Shown here: one piece after another, positions 57,628 through 64,000 of the stretch
How positions within the stretch are numbered: the first letter of the stretch is position 1
How the letters are laid out: every line of letters begins with the position of its first letter
Source: Glaciecola nitratireducens FR1064
GTDB taxonomy: Bacteria > Pseudomonadota > Gammaproteobacteria > Enterobacterales > Alteromonadaceae
Assembly (NCBI RefSeq): GCF_000226565.1
Contig: NC_016041.1
Coordinates: 1 to 64,000, forward strand
DNA length: 64,000 nt
Reading direction: 5' to 3'
Translations under genes and position numbers: made by a program
Notes under the pieces: generated by a model
Databases searched by the model: none
Told to the model about the DNA's origin: nothing
Seen by the model: only the letters and a program-made list of their open reading frames with translations

Positions 57628-58020
57628 CTAGATATCTTTGATTACTTCAATAATTTCCGTGGTAGAAATAGAGGGCGTTCTGCGCAGGTACTTGACCTCA
57701 CAAATATCTCGAAACTCTTCAAACTTGCCGGTCCAATCATCACCCATCACCAAAATATCCGCTTGATGTTCAATAATATATTCACGCTTCAAGTCTAAAG
57801 ATTCTTCTACAAATACCTGATCTACGTACTTAATAGCATGAAGAATATTCATTCTGCTTCGCAATGGATAAACTGGATTACGGCCTTTTTTGCTAAAATT
57901 TAGCTGATCAGAAGAAATGCCAACTACTAAACGGTCGCCCATCTCTCTCGAACGTCGCAATATATTTACATGCCCAGAATGAAACACATCGAAAGTACCA
58001 AAAGTAATGACCGTTTTCAG
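57628..58020 (-). CDS. tagD: Glycerol-3-phosphate cytidylyltransferase, TagD-like (apparent CTG start)
   Basis: TagD makes CDP-glycerol from CTP and glycerol-3-phosphate. The frame shows VITFGTFDVFHSGHVNILRR (nucleotide-binding HXGH), VVGISSDQLNFSKKGR, VMGDDWTGKFEEF and the C-terminal RTPSISTTEII (RXXXISTT signature). No ATG, GTG or TTG occurs in frame before the GTFD motif; a GTG inside the motif would cut it off. A CTG at 58018-58020 lies 8 nt after GAGG and gives 130 aa starting at the usual KTVITFGTFD position, matching the length of known TagD (129 aa). I therefore propose CTG initiation. A sequencing error is the main alternative. Confidence 0.85.
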   Translation of the reverse strand: MKTVITFGTFDVFHSGHVNILRRSREMGDRLVVGISSDQLNFSKKGRNPVYPLRSRMNILHAIKYVDQVFVEESLDLKREYIIEHQADILVMGDDWTGKFEEFRDICEVKYLRRTPSISTTEIIEVIKDI

Positions 58021-58103
58021 CTTCCTGTCCTCTTCAAAATTGAAAGTAAATACTATGCAAACGATACGAATTTAAATGCCGTATTTTTTTGGTAGATGCT
58101 AAT

Positions 58104-58697
58104 CTAGTTTACAAGATAGTGATTTTTAATTGCTGACCAATACTCACCAAATTGATGTGTTGGTGTGCGTTGAAACTTTGTACGAACAAATTGATTCACT
58201 TTGCCATCAACAAAACAGATCAAGATATTGGCAAGGATCGCTTCATCTACCTCTAATGACTTACCTTCTCGCAGTTTGCGTTCACGCAGTATTTGCTTAA
58301 GCTGTGACTCTAAGCGTTCAAACAATTTGGCGATACGATCGCGCAAACGTTCTTGCTCACCCAAAAGTGCATCACCGTTGAGTAAGCGAGAAATACCAGG
58401 GTTCTTTTCAGCAAAACCGAGGATAAGGTGCATTATTAATTGGATGCGGGTTGCGGCCTCTTTTTCTTCATCCATAATTTTGTTGATGCGTGAAAAAAGG
58501 GTTTCTTCAATGAACTCAATCAAGCCTTCGAACATCCGTGCTTTGCTTGGAAAGTGACGATATAAGGCCGCCTCCGAAACACCCACTTGTTCAGCCAATT
58601 TAGCTGTTGTGATCCTCTGACCATGATTATTTTCTAACATTCCTGCTAGAGCTTGCAGGATCTGCGCGCGCCTATTGGGTTTTTTTATTGCGGGCAT
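58104..58697 (-). CDS. slmA: Nucleoid occlusion factor SlmA
   Basis: SlmA is a TetR-fold protein that blocks FtsZ assembly over the nucleoid when bound to its DNA sites. The 197-aa protein has the expected N-terminal HTH ([22 protein letters not shown], here split for length as [10 protein letters not shown] and [12 protein letters not shown]) and helical C-terminal FtsZ-binding domain. It begins 8 bp after coaBC. In E. coli dut lies between the two, but it is absent here. Confidence 0.95.
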   Translation of the reverse strand: MPAIKKPNRRAQILQALAGMLENNHGQRITTAKLAEQVGVSEAALYRHFPSKARMFEGLIEFIEETLFSRINKIMDEEKEAATRIQLIMHLILGFAEKNPGISRLLNGDALLGEQERLRDRIAKLFERLESQLKQILRERKLREGKSLEVDEAILANILICFVDGKVNQFVRTKFQRTPTHQFGEYWSAIKNHYLVN

Positions 58698-58705
58698 GAT
58701 GGTAC

Positions 58706-59971
58706 CTATTTACTTTTCTTATTATTTTGATTGGCTGAATATTCATTATTCAACAGCTTCAGTAACTCAATAGCTAATGCGTATTTACTAGCAGCAGGTA
58801 AACTGATGGTATTGTTTTTTGTAATGACCGTGAGTGCATTTCGATCAGAATTAAATCCTAAATCAGATGATGACACATCATTCGCCGCGATCATATTTAA
58901 TTTTTTGCGCTCAAGTTTGCCCTTAGCGTAGGCTTCGACGTCATGCGTTTCGGCAGCAAAACCAAGTGTAAATGGCGGATTTGAGAGCGCAGCAACCGTT
59001 TTTAGAATATCAGGGTTTTGCTCAAATGAAAGCGTTAAGAGGCCCGCTTTCTTTTTCACTTTATGTGTTGGAATGTCCGTAAGTCTGAAATCAGCAACGG
59101 CAGCGCAGCCAATGAAAATGTCTTGCGTTTGAATATGCGCCATAACAGCGTCATGCATCTCTTGCGCGCTAATAACTGATATTAACTCGATATTAGCTGG
59201 TGGTGAGATACTTACAGGGCCTGAGACGAGTGTTACTTCAGCCCCCATTTTTTGAGCCGCTTCGGCTATTGCGTAACCCATTTTTCCTGAGCTGTGATTT
59301 GATATATAGCGAACGGGGTCCAATGCTTCACGGGTTGGACCTGCGGTGATCAATATTTTTTTACCGGCAAATAGACTCGGCGGATGGTTTATTTGCTCAT
59401 TACTTATTTCTTCATTGTTTGTTTGCCCAGCAAGATAGTTAGCTATAAAGGTAACAATGTCCTCGGGCTCAGACATGCGGCCGTAACCGATGTCGCCACA
59501 AGCTTGTTCGCCGCTAGCAGGACCAATTTGCAAAACGCCTCGATGCTGCAATTTCTGCAGGTTTTCCGTGGTTGCCGGTGCAGCCCACATTTGCTGATTC
59601 ATCGCAGGTGCTATAGCAATCGGTGCTTTGGTGGCTAAGGCCAAGGTGGTAAGCAAATCATCAGCTAGACCGTGAGTCAGTTTCGCCATGATGTTGGCCG
59701 TTGCTGGAGCAATGACAAAAATATCAGCCCAACGAGCTAGCTCAATATGACCCATAGCCGCTTCCGCATCTTCGTCTAATAAACTGTTGCTTATTTTGTT
59801 TCCGGATACCGCTTGTAAGGCTAACGGACTGACAAACTCCTTCGCTGAGTCAGTCATGACAACTCTAACATTGGCACCTTGAGCAATAAATTTACGCACA
59901 AGGTCTGGAGTTTTGTATGCAGCGATGCCGCCACTAATACCAAGTAAAACGTTCTTTTGTTCAAGTTGCAT
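58706..59971 (-). CDS. coaBC: Bifunctional phosphopantothenoylcysteine decarboxylase/synthetase CoaBC
   Basis: CoaBC performs two steps of coenzyme A synthesis. The 421-aa protein has an N-terminal flavin decarboxylase domain ([29 protein letters not shown] with the key Asn/Met, [16 protein letters not shown] with the catalytic Cys). The C-terminal synthetase carries [29 protein letters not shown]. It is divergent from radC and precedes slmA directly. Confidence 0.96.
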   Translation of the reverse strand: MQLEQKNVLLGISGGIAAYKTPDLVRKFIAQGANVRVVMTDSAKEFVSPLALQAVSGNKISNSLLDEDAEAAMGHIELARWADIFVIAPATANIMAKLTHGLADDLLTTLALATKAPIAIAPAMNQQMWAAPATTENLQKLQHRGVLQIGPASGEQACGDIGYGRMSEPEDIVTFIANYLAGQTNNEEISNEQINHPPSLFAGKKILITAGPTREALDPVRYISNHSSGKMGYAIAEAAQKMGAEVTLVSGPVSISPPANIELISVISAQEMHDAVMAHIQTQDIFIGCAAVADFRLTDIPTHKVKKKAGLLTLSFEQNPDILKTVAALSNPPFTLGFAAETHDVEAYAKGKLERKKLNMIAANDVSSSDLGFNSDRNALTVITKNNTISLPAASKYALAIELLKLLNNEYSANQNNKKSK

Positions 59972-60064
59972 ATTTTGCTATAGCGAGTACAACTGTGCGT
60001 TGCATTCGTTCATCAAGGGAGTAGATGAACAGTATTGTGACAAAGTTAACCAAGGAAGGGAAAT

Positions 60065-60739
60065 ATGAAAATCACTAATTGGCCTCAATTTGAGCGTCCA
60101 AGAGAAAAATTACTGCAGTTTGGCGCTCAAACGCTATCCGATGCCGAACTACTTGCTATTGTTCTTCACACCGGAATCAAAGGCAAGAACGCAGTCGAGA
60201 TTGCGCGTGAAGCCCTTGGAACATATGGCTCTGTGCGGGCTTTAATGAGCGCAAGTAAGACGCAACTCACCGGTACACTTGGTTTTGGCGTGGCAAAATA
60301 TGCAACCCTAACGGCTTGCTTTGAATTAACCAAACGTTCGCTCGCGGAAAACTTACTCAAGCCTCATAGCTTTACACAGGCCGACGCGGCTTCAAACTAT
60401 TTATTGGCTGAGTTACGCGATAAACCCCACGAAGTATTTTCGATGTTGCTACTTGATAGTCAACATCAGCTAATCGCCTTTAGACATATGTTTAGGGGCA
60501 CAATTAATAGTGCAGCTGTTTACCCTAGAGAATTAGTTAAACAAGCCTTAGAGGACAATGCTGCCGCGGTCATCTTAGCGCATAATCACCCCAGTGGTGT
60601 GGCAGAACCCAGTCAGGCCGACATACAAATAACCGAAAGAATTAAGCGAGCAATGGAATTAATCGATGTAAGAGTGCTAGATCACTTTGTGATCGGTGAC
60701 GGAACTGCGGTATCATTCGCGCAACGAGGACTGTTATAG
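60065..60739 (+). CDS. radC: RadC family DNA repair protein (JAB1/MPN domain)
   Basis: The 224-aa product has an N-terminal helix-hairpin-helix region (ALMSASKTQLTGTLGFGVAK) and a C-terminal JAMM metalloprotease-like fold with AHNHPSGVAEPSQAD. Despite its historical name its repair role is not established. It diverges from coaBC. In E. coli radC is followed directly by rpmB-rpmG, but here a glycosyltransferase gene intervenes. Confidence 0.95.
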   Translation: MKITNWPQFERPREKLLQFGAQTLSDAELLAIVLHTGIKGKNAVEIAREALGTYGSVRALMSASKTQLTGTLGFGVAKYATLTACFELTKRSLAENLLKPHSFTQADAASNYLLAELRDKPHEVFSMLLLDSQHQLIAFRHMFRGTINSAAVYPRELVKQALEDNAAAVILAHNHPSGVAEPSQADIQITERIKRAMELIDVRVLDHFVIGDGTAVSFAQRGLL

Positions 60740-60770
60740 CTATTTATCACACGTGAAAAAATAAACGCAC

Positions 60771-61517
60771 ATGAAAAAATGGAAAATTTACCTAATTAAT
60801 TTGGCGAGGTCTACGGAAAGACTAGCGGCCTGCGCGCGCCAGCTTGATGCTCACGGTCTTCCATATGAACGCATCGAGGCGGTCGATGGCGACGATATGC
60901 AGAACTCAACTATAAGTGATGTTTATGACTTTAATAAGTCGTCGTATCACAAGCGTATGACGGAGGGTGAAATTGCGTGTTATTTAAGTCATGTTCAAAC
61001 TTGGCAAAGAATTGTAGATGAAAAGCTAGATTATGCGGTTATCTTAGAAGACGATATTTTATTACAAGAGGGTATCCAGCAAGGTTTAGACGCTATCGCA
61101 TTGTTCAACGAACCTTGGGATCTAATTAAGCTCGCCGAAGCACCGATTAAACGTAAGGTTGAGCATTGCATTCCAGTTGCAGACTTTTCGCTAGTGACCT
61201 ACAACAAGGTACCCATTCGTTCTTGTGCACAAGTTATTAGCTTCGCGGGTGCAAAGAAGTTGTTGGCTAATAGTTCAAAGGTCACTCGGCCCGTTGATGT
61301 TGAACTACAGTATTGGTGGAAGTCTGAGCTTTGTGTGTTTGGTTTACAGCCTTACACCGTCGCGCCGGACCACAACCTTTTCAGCGAAATTGATAAAGGT
61401 CAAAACCGTAAAAAAGCAAAACAAAGTTTTCCAAAAAAAGTAGTGAGTGGGTTTTACTTTCTTTTTAAAAATAAAAAAGAACTTAAGAAACGACTACATA
61501 AACTAAACAAACGATAG
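60771..61517 (+). CDS. Glycosyltransferase family 25 (LPS-type)
   Basis: The 248-aa protein has the family 25 hallmarks: IYLINLARSTERLAACARQL at the N-terminus, RIEAVDG near residue 36, EGEIACYLSHVQTWQRIVDE and the acidic donor/metal site YAVILEDDILL near residue 100. These enzymes (Lex2B, LgtB-like) add sugars such as galactose to LPS or surface glycans. The C-terminal 30 residues are very Lys-rich, suggesting membrane association. It starts 31 bp after radC and separates it from rpmB. Confidence 0.9.
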   Translation: MKKWKIYLINLARSTERLAACARQLDAHGLPYERIEAVDGDDMQNSTISDVYDFNKSSYHKRMTEGEIACYLSHVQTWQRIVDEKLDYAVILEDDILLQEGIQQGLDAIALFNEPWDLIKLAEAPIKRKVEHCIPVADFSLVTYNKVPIRSCAQVISFAGAKKLLANSSKVTRPVDVELQYWWKSELCVFGLQPYTVAPDHNLFSEIDKGQNRKKAKQSFPKKVVSGFYFLFKNKKELKKRLHKLNKR

Positions 61518-61998
61518 CTCTCTTTTCGCTTACCTGAATATAAAAGCGAAAGCGGTCAACAGCGACGGCACTTCAATTTGTAGAAATAATAAGTTGGGCT
61601 TGAGGAAATTCCTGAATACAGCAGGTAAAAGCCAACTATATTGTTCGAACTAGCCGTCTTATTAACAGGCCATTTTCAATCAATAATTTAGCCAAAATAA
61701 AGACTCTCGCTTGTCGATAATTTGTTATACTGCGGCTAATGGAGTGTGTAGAGTTTTAACTTTTTCGATGTGATACAAAAGTACTTTTGTGAATAAGTAT
61801 TTGTAGTCAATCTTTGCATTGTAGGTGAGAAACCACCGTTAATCCGTTAAAAACGCAAAAAAATCGCCCTAACGTGAAGTTTTTGTTGAATTGGGCTGTT
61901 GTTTGCTGTATAAAATGCGCCCTCATTATTAAAGACGTTTAACAGCAATTTTTGTTTGCTTGGGTTAGACGGCAAACAGTTTTTCTGGAGACAATAAG
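61518..61998. other. Leader region before rpmB
   Basis: This 480-bp region holds a near-consensus ribosomal-protein promoter (61886-61914) about 85 bp before rpmB and no supported coding frame. The rest shows no recognised structure. Confidence 0.5.
61886..61914 (+). promoter_or_regulatory. rpmB-rpmG promoter
   Basis: TTGAAT (61886-61891), a 17-bp spacer and TATAAA (61909-61914) are followed by the GC-rich stretch TGCGCCC, a discriminator suited to growth-rate control. Confidence 0.75.
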
Positions 61999-62235
61999 AT
62001 GTCAAAAGTTTGTATAGTTACAGGTAAGCGTCCTTTATCGGGCAACAACCGCTCACACGCTAGAAACGCGACTCGTCGTCGCTTTTTGCCAAATCTTCAA
62101 ACTCACCGCTTTTGGGTTGAGAGTGAAAACCGTTTCGTGAAATTACGCCTTACTACTAAAGGTATGCGTATTATCGATAAGAAGGGCATTGATACAGTAT
62201 TAGCTGATATCCGCGCTCGTGGCGAGAAAGTTTAA
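61999..62235 (+). CDS. rpmB: Ribosomal protein L28 (50S subunit)
   Basis: The 78-aa protein begins [20 protein letters not shown] and is the standard length. It carries the basic [19 protein letters not shown] segment and the end [12 protein letters not shown]. It has a strong GGAGAC ribosome binding site and is paired with rpmG, 9 bp downstream. Confidence 0.98.
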   Translation: MSKVCIVTGKRPLSGNNRSHARNATRRRFLPNLQTHRFWVESENRFVKLRLTTKGMRIIDKKGIDTVLADIRARGEKV

Positions 62236-62244
62236 GGAATTACC

Positions 62245-62400
62245 ATGAGAGATAAAATTAAATTAGTTTCTACTGCTGGTACTGGTTTCTACTACACCAC
62301 AGACAAAAACAAGCGTAATATGCCTGGCAAAATGGAGATCAAAAAGTATGATCCTAAAATTCGCCAACACGTTATGTTCAAGGAAGCAAAAATCAAGTAA
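62245..62400 (+). CDS. rpmG: Ribosomal protein L33 (50S subunit)
   Basis: This 51-aa protein begins [20 protein letters not shown] and ends VMFKEAKIK, matching gammaproteobacterial L33 without the zinc-binding cysteines (C-minus form). It is preceded by AAGGAA and follows rpmB by 9 bp in the same transcript, which ends at the terminator just downstream. Confidence 0.97.
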   Translation: MRDKIKLVSTAGTGFYYTTDKNKRNMPGKMEIKKYDPKIRQHVMFKEAKIK

Positions 62401-62423
62401 TTAACTTGCATTTTGTCTCCACA

Positions 62424-62450
62424 AAAACCCGGCTTTTGCTGGGTTTTTTG
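62424..62450 (+). terminator. Rho-independent terminator after rpmG
   Basis: The hairpin AACCCGGC/GCTGGGTT (one G-T pair) with a TTTT loop is followed by a T tract, 24 bp after the rpmG stop. Confidence 0.9.
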
Positions 62451-62631
62451 CTTCTAGATTGTTGTTGCTTGCAATGTATTGTTGCTCCATTGAATACATG
62501 CAAAGAAATAAGCAATCATGGAGTTAAACCACAAGCAAGAACACAAACTCCCTTGTTGTTAATAAACTCTATTGATCAATTGCGCGTCTACCTGTCTAAT
62601 AGGTAAGTGTGCTGTTCTACTTAATAGACTA

Positions 62632-63681
62632 ATGAAAAAATATTTGTTTTACATCTCTCAAAATTACTCATTTGAAGTTTTGCGCCCTTTACAAAGTGAA
62701 ATTTGGCGCCAAGGTGGGGACGTCGCTTGGTTTGCAGAAGATGCTGGCGTTAATGTAAACGTTTCTTTTTTCAGGCCGAATGAGCAAGTACTTACCAATA
62801 TTGAAGATGCAATCGCGTTCAACCCATTTGCTGTTTTTGTGCCAGGCAACATGGTTCCCACTTTTTTGCCTGGTTTAAAAGTAGGCATATTCCATGGCTT
62901 TGTTGGTTTCAAAAAGCGTAAGAAAGATAATCTAAATTATCATTTTATTATTAGAGATTGTTTTGATTTGTATTGTACTCACGGCGAGTCATCCACTGCC
63001 ACATTTCAAGCACTGGCGAAAAAACATAAGCACTTCCAAGTTATCGAAACGGGCTATTGCAAAATGGATCCGTATTTTTCATCCTTGTTAGCGGACAAAA
63101 AGGTGAATGAAAAGCCAGTGATTTTGTTTAGCTCTACGTTTTCACCAAGAATGACGCAAGCACCTACATTATTGCCATACATCGAAAAACTATCGCACAA
63201 TACAAAATGGAAATGGAATGTGACTTTTCATCCTAAAATGGCGAAAGAAACGGTTGAGGCATACAAGAAGATTCAGCATGAAAATTTAAGCTTTATCGAA
63301 ACAGATGAGCTTGCTCCGCATATGGTTGAAGCGGATTTGATGCTGGGTGATAACTCGTCTATGATTACCGACTATCTGCTGTTGAACAAGCCAGTTGTGA
63401 CCGTTAACAATGAAGCGCCAACGCCGTATTTGCATAATATCACTGACCCAGAACAACTGGAAAGCGCGATAGAATATGCGCTTGCTCAACCCGAAGAGCT
63501 CATGAACGCAATTAGAGACTTCGGGCAGTACACTCACCCGTATACGGACGGTAAGTCGGCAGAGAGAGTTTTGCTCGCTGTCGAGCAAGCTGCACAAAAC
63601 ATGTATAAAATGAAAAAAAAGCCGCACAATTTTATTCGCAACTTAAAAGCCAGAAAGAAGTTTTCTTATTGGAAGTTCTGA
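62632..63681 (+). CDS. CDP-glycerol glycerophosphotransferase family protein 2
   Basis: The 349-aa protein is related to but clearly different from the enzyme at 56478-57551. It shows the same fold hallmarks: VGIFHGFVGFKKRK, VILFSSTFSPRM, WNVTFHPKM (His near the catalytic base) and DLMLGDNSSMITDYLLLNKPVVTV (donor-site Ser and Asp). It lacks signal or membrane segments. The open frame reaches 62572, but KKYLFYISQNYSFEVLRPLQ fits the family start, so the ATG at 62632 is used. It would use the CDP-glycerol made by the TagD-type enzyme. Confidence 0.82.
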   Translation: MKKYLFYISQNYSFEVLRPLQSEIWRQGGDVAWFAEDAGVNVNVSFFRPNEQVLTNIEDAIAFNPFAVFVPGNMVPTFLPGLKVGIFHGFVGFKKRKKDNLNYHFIIRDCFDLYCTHGESSTATFQALAKKHKHFQVIETGYCKMDPYFSSLLADKKVNEKPVILFSSTFSPRMTQAPTLLPYIEKLSHNTKWKWNVTFHPKMAKETVEAYKKIQHENLSFIETDELAPHMVEADLMLGDNSSMITDYLLLNKPVVTVNNEAPTPYLHNITDPEQLESAIEYALAQPEELMNAIRDFGQYTHPYTDGKSAERVLLAVEQAAQNMYKMKKKPHNFIRNLKARKKFSYWKF

Positions 63682-63764
63682 ATAGGGCACCGAACAGGAG
63701 CTCTAGTTCGGCGCAGCAAGATATTAATCTAGCGACAATCTACGGCGTAAAACTAGGGATGTAA

Positions 63765-64000
63765 ATGGTTCGACTATCGCAAAAAGCGTGGAACAACGTG
63801 ATTATCTTTGCCATGTTGGCGATGATCCTCATATTGAATATAAGTAGCTTTAAATCAGATGACTCTGACTTCCCTGTGCCTATTATAGAAGAAGGAGGGC
63901 TCTTACTTAGTTTGCAAATTGATCAATATGTGATTGAACGTGCGGGTCAAACGTGGCGCTTATCTTCTTCGAGCCCCTTAGCAAATGAGCAATCTTTAGA
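63765..64000 (+). CDS. Hypothetical single-span membrane protein, 3' end cut by window edge
   Basis: The frame opens at an ATG at 63765 after TAGGGA and continues past the window. It encodes a basic N-terminus MVRLSQKAWNNV, one hydrophobic segment IIFAMLAMILILNI and an outside region GGLLLSLQIDQYVIERAGQT. No family was recognised. Its position after rpmG and before the expected mutM is common for uncharacterised proteins in Alteromonas relatives, but this cannot be checked here. Confidence 0.7.
   Translation, partial: MVRLSQKAWNNVIIFAMLAMILILNISSFKSDDSDFPVPIIEEGGLLLSLQIDQYVIERAGQTWRLSSSSPLANEQSL

Noticed and set aside
62406-62606. 66-codon frame after rpmG
   Set aside because: It starts within the rpmG terminator region and runs through it, with no ribosome binding site or recognisable motif.

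Overview
The window is a replication-origin-proximal segment of a gammaproteobacterial chromosome, most likely from the Alteromonadaceae (Alteromonas/Glaciecola/Paraglaciecola type). This rests on the dnaA-dnaN-recF-gyrB block, the order glyS/glyQ - tag - DUF2489 - yihI - cytochrome c4 - engB - polA - trkH/trkA - rsmB - fmt - def - LysM - dprA - smg - topA-type zinc finger - tsaC - hemF - aroE, and protein sequences close to their Shewanella, Vibrio and E. coli counterparts. Base composition is moderately AT-rich. There is no sign of plasmid or prophage genes.

Layout: 3-6505 holds the replication block, with dnaA cut by the left edge, closed by a strong terminator. 7260-10754 holds a lipoprotein gene and the two glycyl-tRNA synthetase subunit genes on the minus strand. 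11224-15069 holds tag, the yihI pair, a di-haem cytochrome c4, a candidate small RNA and engB. 15351-24700 holds polA, the Trk potassium system and the fmt/def/rsmB formyl-methionine and rRNA methylation cluster. 24938-31937 holds a LysM protein and the dprA-smg-zinc finger-tsaC-hemF-ompW-aroE run, with two FNR-like sites before ompW. 33393-39360 is a complete rRNA operon (16S, tRNA-Ile, tRNA-Ala, 23S, 5S) with tandem promoters and a terminator.

The more accessory part follows the rRNA operon. A 1.3 kb gene-poor stretch leads to a membrane-bound CadC/ToxR-type regulator with a beta-propeller-like sensor. Next come an SOS-controlled imuA-imuB-dnaE2 mutagenesis cassette with a consensus LexA box over its promoter, a perfect 39-bp inverted repeat, and exported or lipoprotein enzymes (DUF945, DUF885, metallo-beta-lactamase fold, M28 peptidase) with a TetR regulator. 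The final 7.5 kb is the conserved coaBC-slmA and radC-rpmB-rpmG neighbourhood. It is interleaved with a CDP-glycerol pathway: a TagD-type glycerol-3-phosphate cytidylyltransferase that appears to use a CTG start, two CDP-glycerol glycerophosphotransferase-like proteins and a family 25 glycosyltransferase. Together these suggest a glycerol-phosphate-decorated surface glycan in a Gram-negative cell.

The most unusual observations are the roughly 190-residue Asn/Gln/Gly-rich linker in DnaA, the scattered CDP-glycerol module with the CTG start, the perfect 39-bp inverted repeat, a covarying hairpin element repeated before 23S and 5S rRNA, and a promoter-terminator-bounded candidate RNA downstream of cytochrome c4. 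All calls come from reading the sequence. No database search was run.
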